Shown in pieces: positions 46,442 through 55,640 of a DNA stretch of 64,000 nt. The DNA is from Gambelia wislizenii (Eukaryota; Chordata; Lepidosauria; Squamata; Crotaphytidae). The notes under the pieces are model-generated. The model saw only the letters and a list, made by a program, of their open reading frames with translations. It searched no databases and was not told the origin of the DNA. The translations under genes were made by a program, and so were the position numbers. How positions within the stretch are numbered: position 1 is the stretch's first letter; every line of letters starts with the position of its first letter. The stretch is taken from assembly GCA_030847615.1 (NCBI GenBank), contig JAUMIR010000005.1, forward strand, positions 218,286,645-218,350,644. Direction: 5' to 3'.

Positions 46442-47060
46442 GGGGTTGTCTATACGGTGAAAATACCCCTTACAGAATTTGCCTGGAATATGAGCTGTCT
46501 TAACAGGATCCTGCATTATCTCACCATATTGTGAAGGAGGGGGGCAAAAAGAACAAAAAGTACATGCGAAATGCATTTGCGACTTTTCCTGACTTGTTAA
46601 AAAAGCTCCAGTGAGAAAAGCGGTTCGACATGACTAGCTTCCCCATACAAGAGAAAGTGCAAACCTGATTGGCCAGAGGGGGCAGGGGGCATGGTTGGGT
46701 TACAGGGCAAGTGCCCACTGCCACTATGTTGGATTTTTTTTTAACAGAATAAGCGCCCACTGCCACCATGTTGGATAAAATGGAGTTTTGTGTTATTGTT
46801 TCCTCTCTTTTCCTCCCAGAAAGGTGAAATATCACTTGTGTGCACCACAGAAATAGGGTTGTGTGTGTGTGTGTTTTAAATAAAGTTCATCAGCAGCAGA
46901 TTTTAAACCAGGAGTAATTCACTAGTGGCTGCCATCTCGGCTACAGACATGCAAAGTTTATGGGGGCTGTAAAACCATTAAAATGGGTCACAGCTGCTGC
47001 AACTTGCTATTACTGTGGAGCAATCTGGTTTCCCCCACCCCCTTCCTGTAGACAAGCCCC
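46442..47060. repeat. Dispersed DNA-transposon-like repeat, second copy
   Basis: Left GGGGTTGTCTATACGGTG and (inverted) right GGGGCTTGTCTACAGGAAGG are terminal inverted repeats. Interior words CACTGCCACTATGTTGGATT and ATTCACTAGTGGCTGCCATC parallel 18304-18945. A GT run lies at 46859-46874. Confidence 0.6.
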
Positions 47061-47557
47061 TGGCCAGTAATTTAAAAGAAAGGGGGGGAAAGGGAGAAGG
47101 GAATGAGAGCATGCAAGAGAGAAACTGAAGAAGTGAGCACACACAAGGCATGAGAGATGGGATGAAAGACAGATTGTCCCATGGGGTTGTTGAAGTAGTG
47201 GATTAGGTGTGTTGAAACTTAACAACTTAAATACTGGCTGTAGGTCTCTACGATGTTATTTATTTGTTTGTTTGTTTGTATTTTGGGAGCAGTAGTCTGA
47301 TAATTGTCCAGAATCCAAGCTTTCTGATTTCATCATCAAGTGTCCACTCCCTGCTTTGAGATCCTTCGTGAGTCTGAGTTTTTGTGCAAATAAAATTTGT
47401 ATTAAAATGCTGTGGCTATTCTGTTTCAGAAAGAGATATATTTAATGGGAGCTGTAACAATACTAACAAGAGAGAGCATAAATTTACTGCACAAATATTA
47501 ATACTAGGCAATGGAAGGTAAACTGCAATGATATGACATTCTAGGTTCACTCATGAC

Positions 47558-48074
47558 CTCTCTGGCTTTTCTTCGCAAACGAAGATTCAGGAAGGACTCA
47601 TCCCGCGCTTTCTGCAAGCGCGCTGATGACTAAAAAGGCCAATCCGAGATAAACAAGTCCGGTTGCAAAAAGCACAGCAGAAGGTCTCCTTGGGTGATGT
47701 TTTTGGGTTGTGATTCTTTCTGCGTTGTCGTTTCTCTTCAAGACTTGTTCGTCGTGAGTTCTCAAATAAGGCTGCAGCATTGTGGATAGTGCGTCTCCAT
47801 GCCTCCCGATGTGAGGCCAGGGCGGACCACTGTTGGTGATCAATTTGGCCAAGCCTGAGATGTTGTTTCAGGGAGTCTTTGTATCGCTTTTTTGGAGCGC
47901 CCCTCTTACGCTGACCCGTGGCGAGTTCACCGTAGAGTAGTATTTTTGGGAGGCGATGGTCCTCCATCCTAGAAACGTGCCCTGCCCAGCGCAGCTGTGT
48001 TCTCAATATCATGGCCTCAATGCTGGTGATCCCTGCTTGCTCAAGGACAGCAACATTCGTCACATAGTCAGTCC
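47558..48074 (-). mobile_element. 5'-truncated LINE 3' end, copy B
   Basis: Its 3' 385 bp match copy C (51704-52090) with only two substitutions and two one-base homopolymer differences by eye. On the minus strand the element ends TGA, ATCTTCGTTTGCGAAG (a 5-bp stem hairpin), AAAAGCCAGAG. No convincing target duplication; CATGA occurs near both edges. Confidence 0.8.
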
Positions 48075-48084
48075 ACATGAACAT
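47587..48084 (-). pseudogene. LINE ORF2 C-terminal fragment, copy B
   Basis: 166 codons. Order: TDYVTNVAVLEQAG, LRWAGHVSRMEDHRLPK at about residues 32-48, KRGAPKKRYKDSLKQHLRLG, and the C-terminal finger CAFCNRTCLSRIGLFSHQ followed by RAC. The finger spacing is C-x2-C-x12-H-x3-C, seen at the ends of several LINE polyproteins. It is open throughout and conserved with copy C, which suggests a young element. Truncation removes endonuclease and reverse transcriptase. The first few codons may come from flanking DNA. The clade cannot be settled from this segment. Confidence 0.8.
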
Positions 48085-48089
48085 CTTTA

Positions 48090-48240
48090 GTTAAAAGAAT
48101 ATCAGGTAGTAGGTGATGGGAAAGACCTCCTTATGCCCGAGACCTTGGAAAACTGTTTCTACTAGTCATAGTAGGCGCTACTAGGCAAGACAGACAAACA
48201 GTCTGACCTAGTGTCAGGTAGCTTCCAGTATAAATATTAC
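48090..48240 (+). repeat. tRNA-derived reptile SINE, 3' part
   Basis: GTGATGGGAAAGACCTCCTT, GAGACCTTGGAAAACTG, GTCATAGTAGGCGCTACTAG and CAGTCTGACCTAGTGTCAGG then TAGCTTCC. This is the body and end of the SINE seen at 32770 and, inverted, at 23025. Confidence 0.6.
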
Positions 48241-48244
48241 AACA

Positions 48245-49185
48245 CATAGATTTGTAGGGTGGAGACCTCAAAGAGTGATCTGGTAAGAGCTACCAGAACA
48301 AGACAACGGAACTTAAAACCAGTTCACAATGCGGTTCTCTGTGTATGAAGCTGCTGGAATACAAATTTATTTTTGCGTTCTTTACTGTGGCCACAAGGCA
48401 TATTCTTTTCCATAGACAGAATATATGGGTTGGATGGCTTGGGAACAAACCTTTTAGTCATCCTAAGTCCCTTCCATCAGTTCAGTAAATACTATAATAT
48501 CCTTCTCTTCCACACCTTTTTGAACAACAGTGCATTAGACACCTGGATTGTGTTTCATTACTTGCCTCCCATAAAGCCATTGGTTCAGATTTTTGTTTTT
48601 TTGCAATGTCACTAATTTCTTTTATATCACATGAAAGCAAGTCTCAAACCCTTTCTTAATGGAAGAGACTGAGGTATAGCGGAGGGGGGAACTGTGACCC
48701 TTCAGATGTTTTTGGATCATATCTCTCATAATTCCTTTCATAGGCAATGCTGGCTAAGGCTGGAGGGATTTTATAAGCAAAAACAAACAAACAAACAAAA
48801 ACCCAACAAAAAACAAAAAACCTCTGGAAAGTTACAGTTACTCACCTCTGAAGTACAGTACAATTTCTACAACACTGTGAGTCTGATGACAGACTGCAAC
48901 CTAAATGCAACACAATATCAGCCAAACAGGACTGTTCTGGTTTATTTGACATCTCCTGTAAATTTGGAATTAAATGAAGTAGCCAGACACCAAAATGACT
49001 ACATTATACTAGGTAACAGATAAAGACAGCAAATTCTCCTTCATGTTTTGCATCTCTGAAGATGTCTTCACACAGATAGGGGAACAGTTTCAGGGATTGC
49101 AGTTCTGAGGTAGTACAGCTTTCTCACTTCATCTCTCAGTGCCCATGTATGAATATACATGTAGGAACATATATAGGTCTATGTG
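48245..49185. other. Non-genic sequence
   Basis: A MITE fragment (GACCCTTCAGATGTTTTTGG, GCAATGCTGGCTAAGGCTGG) lies at about 48695-48765, followed by an AAAC-rich simple repeat at 48780-48820. No gene. Confidence 0.45.
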
Positions 49186-49189
49186 TATC

Positions 49190-49402
49190 TACACGATACA
49201 CTTAGAACATTTCGATGCCACTTTAACTGTCATGGCTCCATCCAATGGACTCCTGGGATTTGTACAGTAGTTAGAATTTTCTGCTAGAGTGCCTCTAGAC
49301 AAAAATCCCAGGTACCCCACCAAACTGCAAAACTCAAGATTTCTTAGGATGGAACCATAAGTTGAAGTGATATAAAACTGCTCTAAATGTGTTGTGTGCA
49401 TA
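49190..49402. repeat. Palindromic MITE, decayed
   Basis: ATACACTTAGAACATTTCGA on the left pairs with CTGCTCTAAATGTGTTGTG on the right. TGTCATGGCTCCATCC and GGATGGAACCATAAG, and CCTGGGATTTGTACAG, follow the plan of 17629 and 57391. Confidence 0.6.
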
Positions 49403-49409
49403 CATTATG

Positions 49410-51135
49410 GCACTGGGGACTGAGAAAGGAAGTCATATGAGCTGGGGGACAGGACCAGTAGTTTAGTTCTACCTTCCTGTAATTGTGTGAATGAGGGACA
49501 GGTGGAAAACAATAACTTCAAAAACAGCAATTCTGATTTTTCCTTGCTTCAAATAATCCATACAAAGTTATAGATGAAAATGCACTGAGATGATGAGACA
49601 ATCTAAAATACTTATATAGCCTCCACTACTGATTTGTAGTACCCAAGCATCCTGTTGCCCATTCACATTTCTAGACAGGATTCCTAAGTGAATTCCCTCA
49701 ATCCCAACACTATCAAAGACACATTTGATGAGGACTCAGGCAAGAGCCTTCACGGCTGCTGCTTCCAGGTTGTGGAATTCCCTCCCATGGTAGGTTTGGT
49801 TGGGACCCCCCCCCTCTCTTTCCATCCGCAGGCAAAGTTATTTTTATTCAGCCAGGTTTTTGGCTTATAATTCATGTGAAAGAAAGGGCTCTTAATGGGG
49901 GTGGGTGGGTACTTTTATCTTTTTTTAACCACATTTCAGTTGTGTCTTATATTGTTTTAACTTTCTGTTTTTAACTAAATTGTTTACTTAAAAAAAAAAA
50001 AACTTTTGCACCAATAATATTTTAGCCATACCCTGTTTTTAATTCCTTGTAAGCCACCTTAGATCCTGTGCAAGGTGGGATATAAATAAATAAATAAATA
50101 AATGCTCAGTATAGGAGTACCATTATCCTCTTTTACAGATGGAGAAATGTGACATAGCAATAAGATGGCTAACTGAGGAAGTCTGCGGCAAAACCAATGT
50201 TATTAGGAAATAACCTAATTGTAGAACCAATCACCAAACCCAATAGTACTTCTGTCTCAGCAGTATAGAGTACTGCCTACATACTGGAAGGGTTACACTA
50301 ATAAAAAGTTGAAATGGTCACTCCTTTTAAATTAATCACTTTCCCACACCTCCCCTTGTTTTTGCCAAAAGATTAATTTCACATTCCAAGGGACCACCAT
50401 GTCTCTTAAGCAACAAACCCCTGATCGGAAGGAGGCTTATCACAGTGCTGCCTTCTGCATTGCTGAATAATGAATGCCATCTCCATCATAAAATCCTCTA
50501 TCCTTCTGTTCTCACTGTGAGACTAGACCCCGTTCCTCTCTCTCTTTCTCTCTCTCTTCACATCACAACAACCCCACAAATTTCATCAGGTTTTGTTAGG
50601 CAAGGAATAGTCAGAGGTGGTTTTGCCAGTCTGTGTGGCTAAGGAGTACATTCCACAGCTTTGGCAAAAGCTGTAGGAATTTGGAAGCCAACAGTGATAC
50701 AGTAGCCCTTCACTATGACCTGACAAATTTGGTCTGGAAACCAGAGCTTGGGGTGGGGGTGGGGATCTATTTTTTTGGACTACAGCTCTCAGAGCTCCCC
50801 AGCCAGCATGATGGCTGGAGAATACTGGATATTGTAGTCCAAAAAGGGATTTTTAAAAAGTCTCCTGGAAACAAGAGATGCTTCATCAGAAATACTTCAT
50901 CCTCAGTGAAATGGGCATAACGGAGCATAAAACTTTCAGGCAGCAATCCTACTTATCGGGAGTAAGCTTAATTCTCAGTAGACATGTATGGGATTGCACT
51001 GTTAGAGTGTCAATCATATTCTTTGATATATATATATATATATATATATATTGCATTTAATTTAAATCTTTGGATTTTTTAAAATTGAGCCCAGGCAGTA
51101 ATTGTATTAAATAAATAAATAAAGTAATACCAGCC
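49410..51135. other. Non-genic sequence
   Basis: A LINE-like tail (GTAAGCCACCTTAGATCCTG with (AAAT)n) lies at 50047-50105. A MITE fragment (TGGACTACAGCTCTCAGAGC, GATATTGTAGTCCAAAAA) is at 50778-50848. A palindromic remnant (AATCCTACTTATCGGGAG, GTATGGGATTGCACT) is at 50944-51001, and (TA)n at 51026-51051. No gene. Confidence 0.5.
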
Positions 51136-51139
51136 TTTA

Positions 51140-51352
51140 GATAGCCAGCATTGTGAAGTGGTTTGAGCATTGTACTAGGAATGTGGGAGACCAGGGTTCA
51201 AATCCCTGCTCAGGCATGGAAATCCACTGGGTGACCTCAGGCAAGCCATACTCTCTCAGCCTCAGAGGAAGGCAATAGCAAACTCTCTGAACAAATCTTG
51301 CCAAGAAACGCCCATGATAGGGTCACCATAGGATCGCCATGTCAGAAATAAT
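51140..51352 (+). mobile_element. Sauria-type SINE
   Basis: GCCAGCATTGTGAAGTGG (A-box region), CCAGGGTTCAAATCC with a B box at 51195-51205, ACTGGGTGACCTCAGGCAAG, and CACCATAGGATCGCCATGTC. The ACAAC tail is missing, so the copy is 3'-truncated. Confidence 0.85.
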
Positions 51353-51682
51353 CTGGATTTCAGGACTTTAGGAGGACCTTAATTTGCCCACATTTTTGTA
51401 ACCCTCCTGGAGATGGAATGTAGTAACTAAAAGAGCAATGTTTTGAGTGAGTGTTTCTTACCACTTTGGCCTCATCTGCATGTTCCTCATAAGGAGAACT
51501 AGGAAGGGAGATTAATCTAGATGTATTGTGGGTGTGGAGTGGGAGCAACAGCATTCCATCTATAGTTATTAGACCAAGTCCTAGTTGGGTTTAGAGACTG
51601 GGGTTACATGTTCAATTAATAACTGTTCCCATTTTCTGGAACCATTCACATTACACAATTATAGGGCTATTACTATACTATA

Positions 51683-52090
51683 CTATACTATACTATACTA
51701 TACTCTCTCTGGCTTTTTCTTCGCAAACGAAGATTCAGGAAGGACTCATCCCGCGCTTTCTGCAAGCGCGCTGATGACTAAAAAGGCCAATCCGAGATAA
51801 ACAAGTCCGGTTGCAAAAAGCACAGCAGAAGGTCTCCTTGGGTGATGTTTTTGGGTTGTGATTCTTTCTGCGTTGTCGTTTCTCTTCAAGACTTGTTCGT
51901 CGTGAGTTCTCAAATAAGGCTGCAGCATTGTGGATAGTGCGTCTCCATGCCTCCCGATGTGAGGCCAGGGCGGACCACTGTTGGTGATCAATTTGGCCAA
52001 GCCTGAGATGTTGTTTCAAGGAGTCTTTGTATCGCTTTTTTTGGAGCGCCCCTCTTACGCTGACCCGTGGTGAGTTCACCGTAGAGTAGT
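51683..52090 (-). mobile_element. 5'-truncated LINE 3' end, copy C, with 14-bp TSD
   Basis: ATTACTATACTATA stands exactly at 51669-51682 and 52091-52104 on either side. The stretch 51683-51703 is a (TATAC)n tail, and the element body begins at about 51704 with CTCTCTGGC. The 3' hairpin complement CTTCGCAAACGAAG is at 51719-51732. Confidence 0.9.
51735..52079 (-). pseudogene. LINE ORF2 C-terminal fragment, copy C
   Basis: From KKRYKDSLKQHLRLGQID onward the protein is identical to copy B, including the C-terminal CCHC finger. One extra T in a homopolymer at about 52033-52040 shifts the frame, so the first residues (MNSPRV...) are not LINE sequence in that frame. The piece is shorter at its 5' side than copy B and has no catalytic domain. 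Confidence 0.8.
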
Positions 52091-52279
52091 ATTACTATAC
52101 TATAGCACTTTAATTTCCATGGTTCCATCCTATGGAATTCTGGGGTTTGTAGTTTTGTGAGGCACTGGAGTGCTCTGGCTGAGAATTCTAAGTGGTTCTC
52201 CCTAGATTGTCAATCCTGGTGTGACCATGGCAGTTAAAGAGGAAAAAATAGCACTATAACTGTGTACCGTGAACGGGCT

Positions 52280-53238
52280 TCTGTTCTTATTTTGTCCTGA
52301 AGGACCATTTCCACCTCCTTGTTTCTATTGTACACTTTTAAGGATGCCTTTTTAAAACCTAACTCCGTTTGCTACGAGCTCTTGTAGCAAGGACAAGCTC
52401 TTGAAAGGTATAAGTGGGAAACACTTAAATTAAAGTAACAAGATCTTCAATGGCCACCATAAATACCATAGTTGAAAGATTCTCTAGTGTAGGTCACTGA
52501 ACTTGAGGTAACAGCTGGGATGACACCCACAGGCATGGGTGATTCTGAGCCACAGAACCAGTCTGCTAACTGTTTTGTGCTTGACACCTTAAAAATGTGC
52601 TGAGTGGGCACTTCATCATCTTATGCTACCATGGCTGGACAGTAGCTCCCCTTCTACAGCATCTCTCTTCATTTAGCTCTCAAGGGTTGGTTGGATGAGC
52701 ACTTCTACACCATAAAAAAAGATACTGGTAAGTTAAACTTTGCTTAATGTAAGTTGCTAAGAGGGATCATTCTTCAGGATTCATCTCCCTCTCCAGGTTC
52801 ACTTCAAATGTAATCCCTGAAATGAGACCAGATGTTTCATATTTGTTTCTAATGTGAACACAAGTCCATTCCCAAACATGAACATGATAACCCTTGTGGG
52901 GCTTGCTTGCCCTGCTGACTGTGGCCGCTCCATCTGGTAGTAGATGCTGTTGTACGTGAAGCAGTAGCTACATTTCCAAGCTGGACCATACAGCCATTTT
53001 CTTTTGTTCAGGACAGTTGTACACTGCATACACAGCTGGTTTTGTATTCCTAAGGGATCCTGTTCCTCTCATGACCACTGGGGGATTCTGTCCTGTGACA
53101 GATGTTGAAATGAGATTGAACTACATGTCTAGTTTACAGAAGGGAAGGGTACTTTGCTTTAGGCAGTAAAATATCTTGGGGCAACACTGCTTAGGACACA
53201 TGCATATCAAAAGTCAGTAAAATAGATAAATGGTTTAC
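52280..53238. other. Non-genic sequence, nothing recognised
   Basis: No repeat family or gene recognised. Short open frames lack domains. Confidence 0.4.
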
Positions 53239-53240
53239 AG

Positions 53241-53375
53241 CAGGGGAATCATGCAGCCTTCAAAATATCACTGAATGGTAGCTCTCAGCATTTTTCACCA
53301 TCGGCTGTGCCAGCTAGGCCTGCTGCTGGGATTTCATCAAACAATATCTGAAGGACCATATGATTCCCACCCCTG
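53241..53375. mobile_element. Short hAT-type palindromic MITE
   Basis: Ends CAGGGGAATCATGCAGCCTT and (inverted) CAGGGGTGGGAATCATATGG. The inner part includes GGTAGCTCTCAGCATTTTTC. Same family as 37856-37993; no intact target duplication. Confidence 0.65.
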
Positions 53376-53379
53376 GCTT

Positions 53380-53880
53380 ATCTCACTAATGAATATGAAC
53401 AACAGTTTAAGGTAGAAGCAGAACAAAATGAATGCTGTATCTCCTAAGAATACACACTATCCATTTCAAGTTCTTCAAAAATATACGACCCCTTCCCAAA
53501 TGAGCAAGAATGGAGAACTTTCAACTGTTCTGATCTTGCTACAAGACTGAGGGAAATCTGCAATGATGATAATGATTTGCACCCATTTTATGTAGCATGT
53601 TCTGCAGCTTCCCTGGCAAGCAGAATGTTTTAAAATCCTTCTGGCAATGTATCTTGATTGACACTATAACTGTTCCATCCTTTTCTGTATGGACATTATA
53701 TCACTCTGAGTCAGTGTAGGATTTAGCATTCATTCTGTGTCTGAATAGGCAGCCCAGCATCTATTGCCAAAGTCACTTGGTCACAATGCCTCTCTCACAA
53801 TATGAGAGAATAGCAGCAAGATCGCCAAAGGGAAAACCTTGGTGTTTTCTACAAGAAAGCTTATCAGATTAAAAAAAAAA
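53380..53880. other. Non-genic sequence, nothing recognised
   Basis: No gene or repeat recognised up to the A run at about 53871-53884. Confidence 0.4.
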
Positions 53881-53883
53881 AAA

Positions 53884-54706
53884 ATCTCCAGAGGATAGAC
53901 TGGAGTGCTGGGCCAAAGCTAACAAAATGAAATTCAATACAGAGAAATGTAAGGTACTGCACTTGGGGTGGAAAAACGAAACGCATAGATACAGGATGTG
54001 GGAGACCTGGCTGAATGAGACTATGTGCGAAAGGGATCTAGGAGTCCTAGTAGACCACAAGTTGAACATGAGTCAACAGTGTGATGCGGCAGCTAAAAAG
54101 GCCAATGCGATTTTGGGCTGCATCAATAGAAATATAGTGTCTAGATCAAGGGAAGTAATAGTGCCACTCTATTCTGCCTTGGTCAGGCCTCACCTAGAAT
54201 ACTGCGTCCAGTTCTCGGCACCACAATTCAAAAAGGATATTGACAAATTGGAGCGTGTCCAGAGGAGGGCGACTAAAATGATGAAAGGTCTGGAAACCAT
54301 GCCTTATGAGGAAAGACTTTGGGAGCTGGGTGTGTTTAGCCTGGAAAAAAGATGGTTAAGGGGTGATATGATAGCCCTGCTTAAGTATTTGAAGGGGTGT
54401 CACATTGAGGATGGAGCAAGCTTGTTTTTTGCTGCTCCAGAGACTAGAACATGGAACAATGGATGCAAGCTCCAGAAACAGAGATTCCACCTCAACATTA
54501 GGAGGAACATTCTGACAGTAAGAGGTGTTCGTCAGTGGAACGCACTCCCTCGGAGTGTGGTGGGGTCTCCTTCCTTGGAGGTCTTTAAACAGAGGCTGGA
54601 TGGCCATCTGTCAGAGATGCTTTGATCATGATTTCCTGCATGGCAGGGGGTTGGACTGGATGGCCCTTATGGTCTCTTCCAACTCTACAATTCTATGATT
54701 TTATGA
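53884..54706 (+). mobile_element. CR1 LINE, longest 3' copy in the window
   Basis: Begins inside ORF2 near CTGGAGTGCTGGGCCAAAGC and ends with GGCAGGGGGTTGGACTGGAT, TCTTCCAACTCTACAATTCT and ATGATTTTATGA. It is about 820 bp against several kb for a full CR1, truncated at the 5' side as usual. A run of A precedes it. Confidence 0.92.
53927..54625 (+). pseudogene. CR1 ORF2 C-terminal fragment (thumb and C-terminus)
   Basis: 233 codons with no stop. The open frame extends a few codons upstream of the ATG (CWAKANKM), so the methionine is internal. MKFNTEKCKVLHLGWKN at the start is the region just after the LINE reverse transcriptase palm. ERDLGVLVDHKLNMSQQCD and ANAILGCINRNI follow, then [38 protein letters not shown], and near the end [20 protein letters not shown]. 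The catalytic acids of the RT and the N-terminal endonuclease lie upstream and are missing. It is the best reference in this window for reading the other CR1 fragments. Confidence 0.9.
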
Positions 54707-54709
54707 AAA

Positions 54710-55012
54710 GGCATGAAGACTACCAGAAACAAAAACAGAAAAGAAAAAAGTGAATTGATATTGTATAACTATGAACAGTTGTAAACAAAGGAAGGGCCAG
54801 TTCCAGTTGTTGGCTCTTTTTGAATAAACATTAGAACTGTTTGTCTTTAAAAATTATTTAAATGTTTTTGCCAGTTCCCACAGAAATAACTGGACATATG
54901 TTGGTACAGGTCAGTCAGGATTTTTTCCTCCTACAGAACTAGCATTACACAGAATATAGTGGATTATATTTTTTTTCCTTCAAACACTAAGGAGATTCTC
55001 ACAATATGAGAC
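54710..55012. other. Non-genic sequence, nothing recognised
   Basis: About 300 bp between CR1 and the palindrome. The phrase GGAGATTCTCACAATATGAG near 54991 resembles a terminal MITE sequence but has no partner. Confidence 0.4.
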
Positions 55013-55015
55013 ATT

Positions 55016-55345
55016 GGAGATTTTCAGACCTGCAAAATCCCGGTTTGCCGCGCGAGCAGCCTCCCGAAACTGCTGCGCGGCAAGGGTCTACTTCGGACGA
55101 CGCTGTGCCTCTCGCGAAACCGTCCGTGTCACTTCCATGAAGCTTGGGACGGCTCCGCGCCATATTTCAATCACGGAGGTTGCCCGTGATTGAAATATGC
55201 CGCGGAGCCGTCCCAAGCTTAACGGAAGTGACACGGACGGTTTCGCGAGAGGCACAGCGTCGTCCGAAGTAGACCCTTGCCGCGCAGCAGTTTCGGGAGG
55301 CTGCTCGCGCGGCAGACATGCATTTTGGCAGGTCTGAAAATCTCC
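55016..55345. mobile_element. 330-bp GC-rich near-perfect palindromic MITE, ATT duplication
   Basis: Starts GGAGATTTTCAGACCTGC and ends with its exact inverse. ATT lies at 55013-55015 and 55346-55348. Each arm is about 160 bp; only a dozen-base patch near the ends, CATGA against CGTTA, and a C/G pair mismatch. The loop is AGGTTGC between CAATCACGG and CCGTGATTG. CpG is very frequent (for example GCCGCGCGAGCAGCC, TTTCGCGAGAGG), unlike the AT-rich flanks. No reading frame of interest. Confidence 0.85.
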
Positions 55346-55429
55346 ATTGTCTTAGTAGTGTGACCCACACAGTCCTTACTTCTTTGAACAAAACTGTATT
55401 TTAAATAAACAGGATTCTTCACCAGCGAT

Positions 55430-55640
55430 GTGGAGGTAGTGGTGATTGTGTCAGACTAGAATGAGGAAGGCTGGTTTCAAAGTCTCAGACAGCATTGAAG
55501 TTAATTGGGTGACCTGAGTCTGGTTCCTATTTTTCAGCCCAACCTGCTTCACAGGGTTGTTGTGAGGATAAAATAGAAAGACGATGCATTTGACACTGCT
55601 TGGAGGAATGGCATGATATAGAAGTAAAGAGGAAGAGGAG
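55430..55640 (+). repeat. Degraded tRNA-type SINE
   Basis: GTGGAGGTAGTGGTGATTGTG and GGAAGGCTGGTTTCAAAGTC (B-box-like) are followed by TTGGGTGACCTGAGTCTGG and CACAGGGTTGTTGTGAGGAT, AAAATAGAAAG. It is related in order to 3414 and 62880. Confidence 0.6.

Larger units (their letters stand above)
51643..52276. mobile_element. Palindromic MITE split by a LINE insertion
   Basis: Left end CCATTCACATTACACAATTA and (inverted) right end CCGTTCACGGTACACAGTTA pair well, continuing into ATAGGGCTA and ATAGTGCTA. The interior (CATGGTTCCATCCTATGGAA, GTTTGTAGTTTTGTGAGGC) belongs to the family at 17629, 57391 and 58674. The LINE at 51683-52090 separates the two halves. Confidence 0.75.

Noticed and set aside
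51140..51210. tRNA gene (A and B boxes present; also at 35830, 32770, 24225)
   Set aside because: These boxes belong to SINE heads followed by SINE bodies; no cloverleaf with an acceptor stem is evident.
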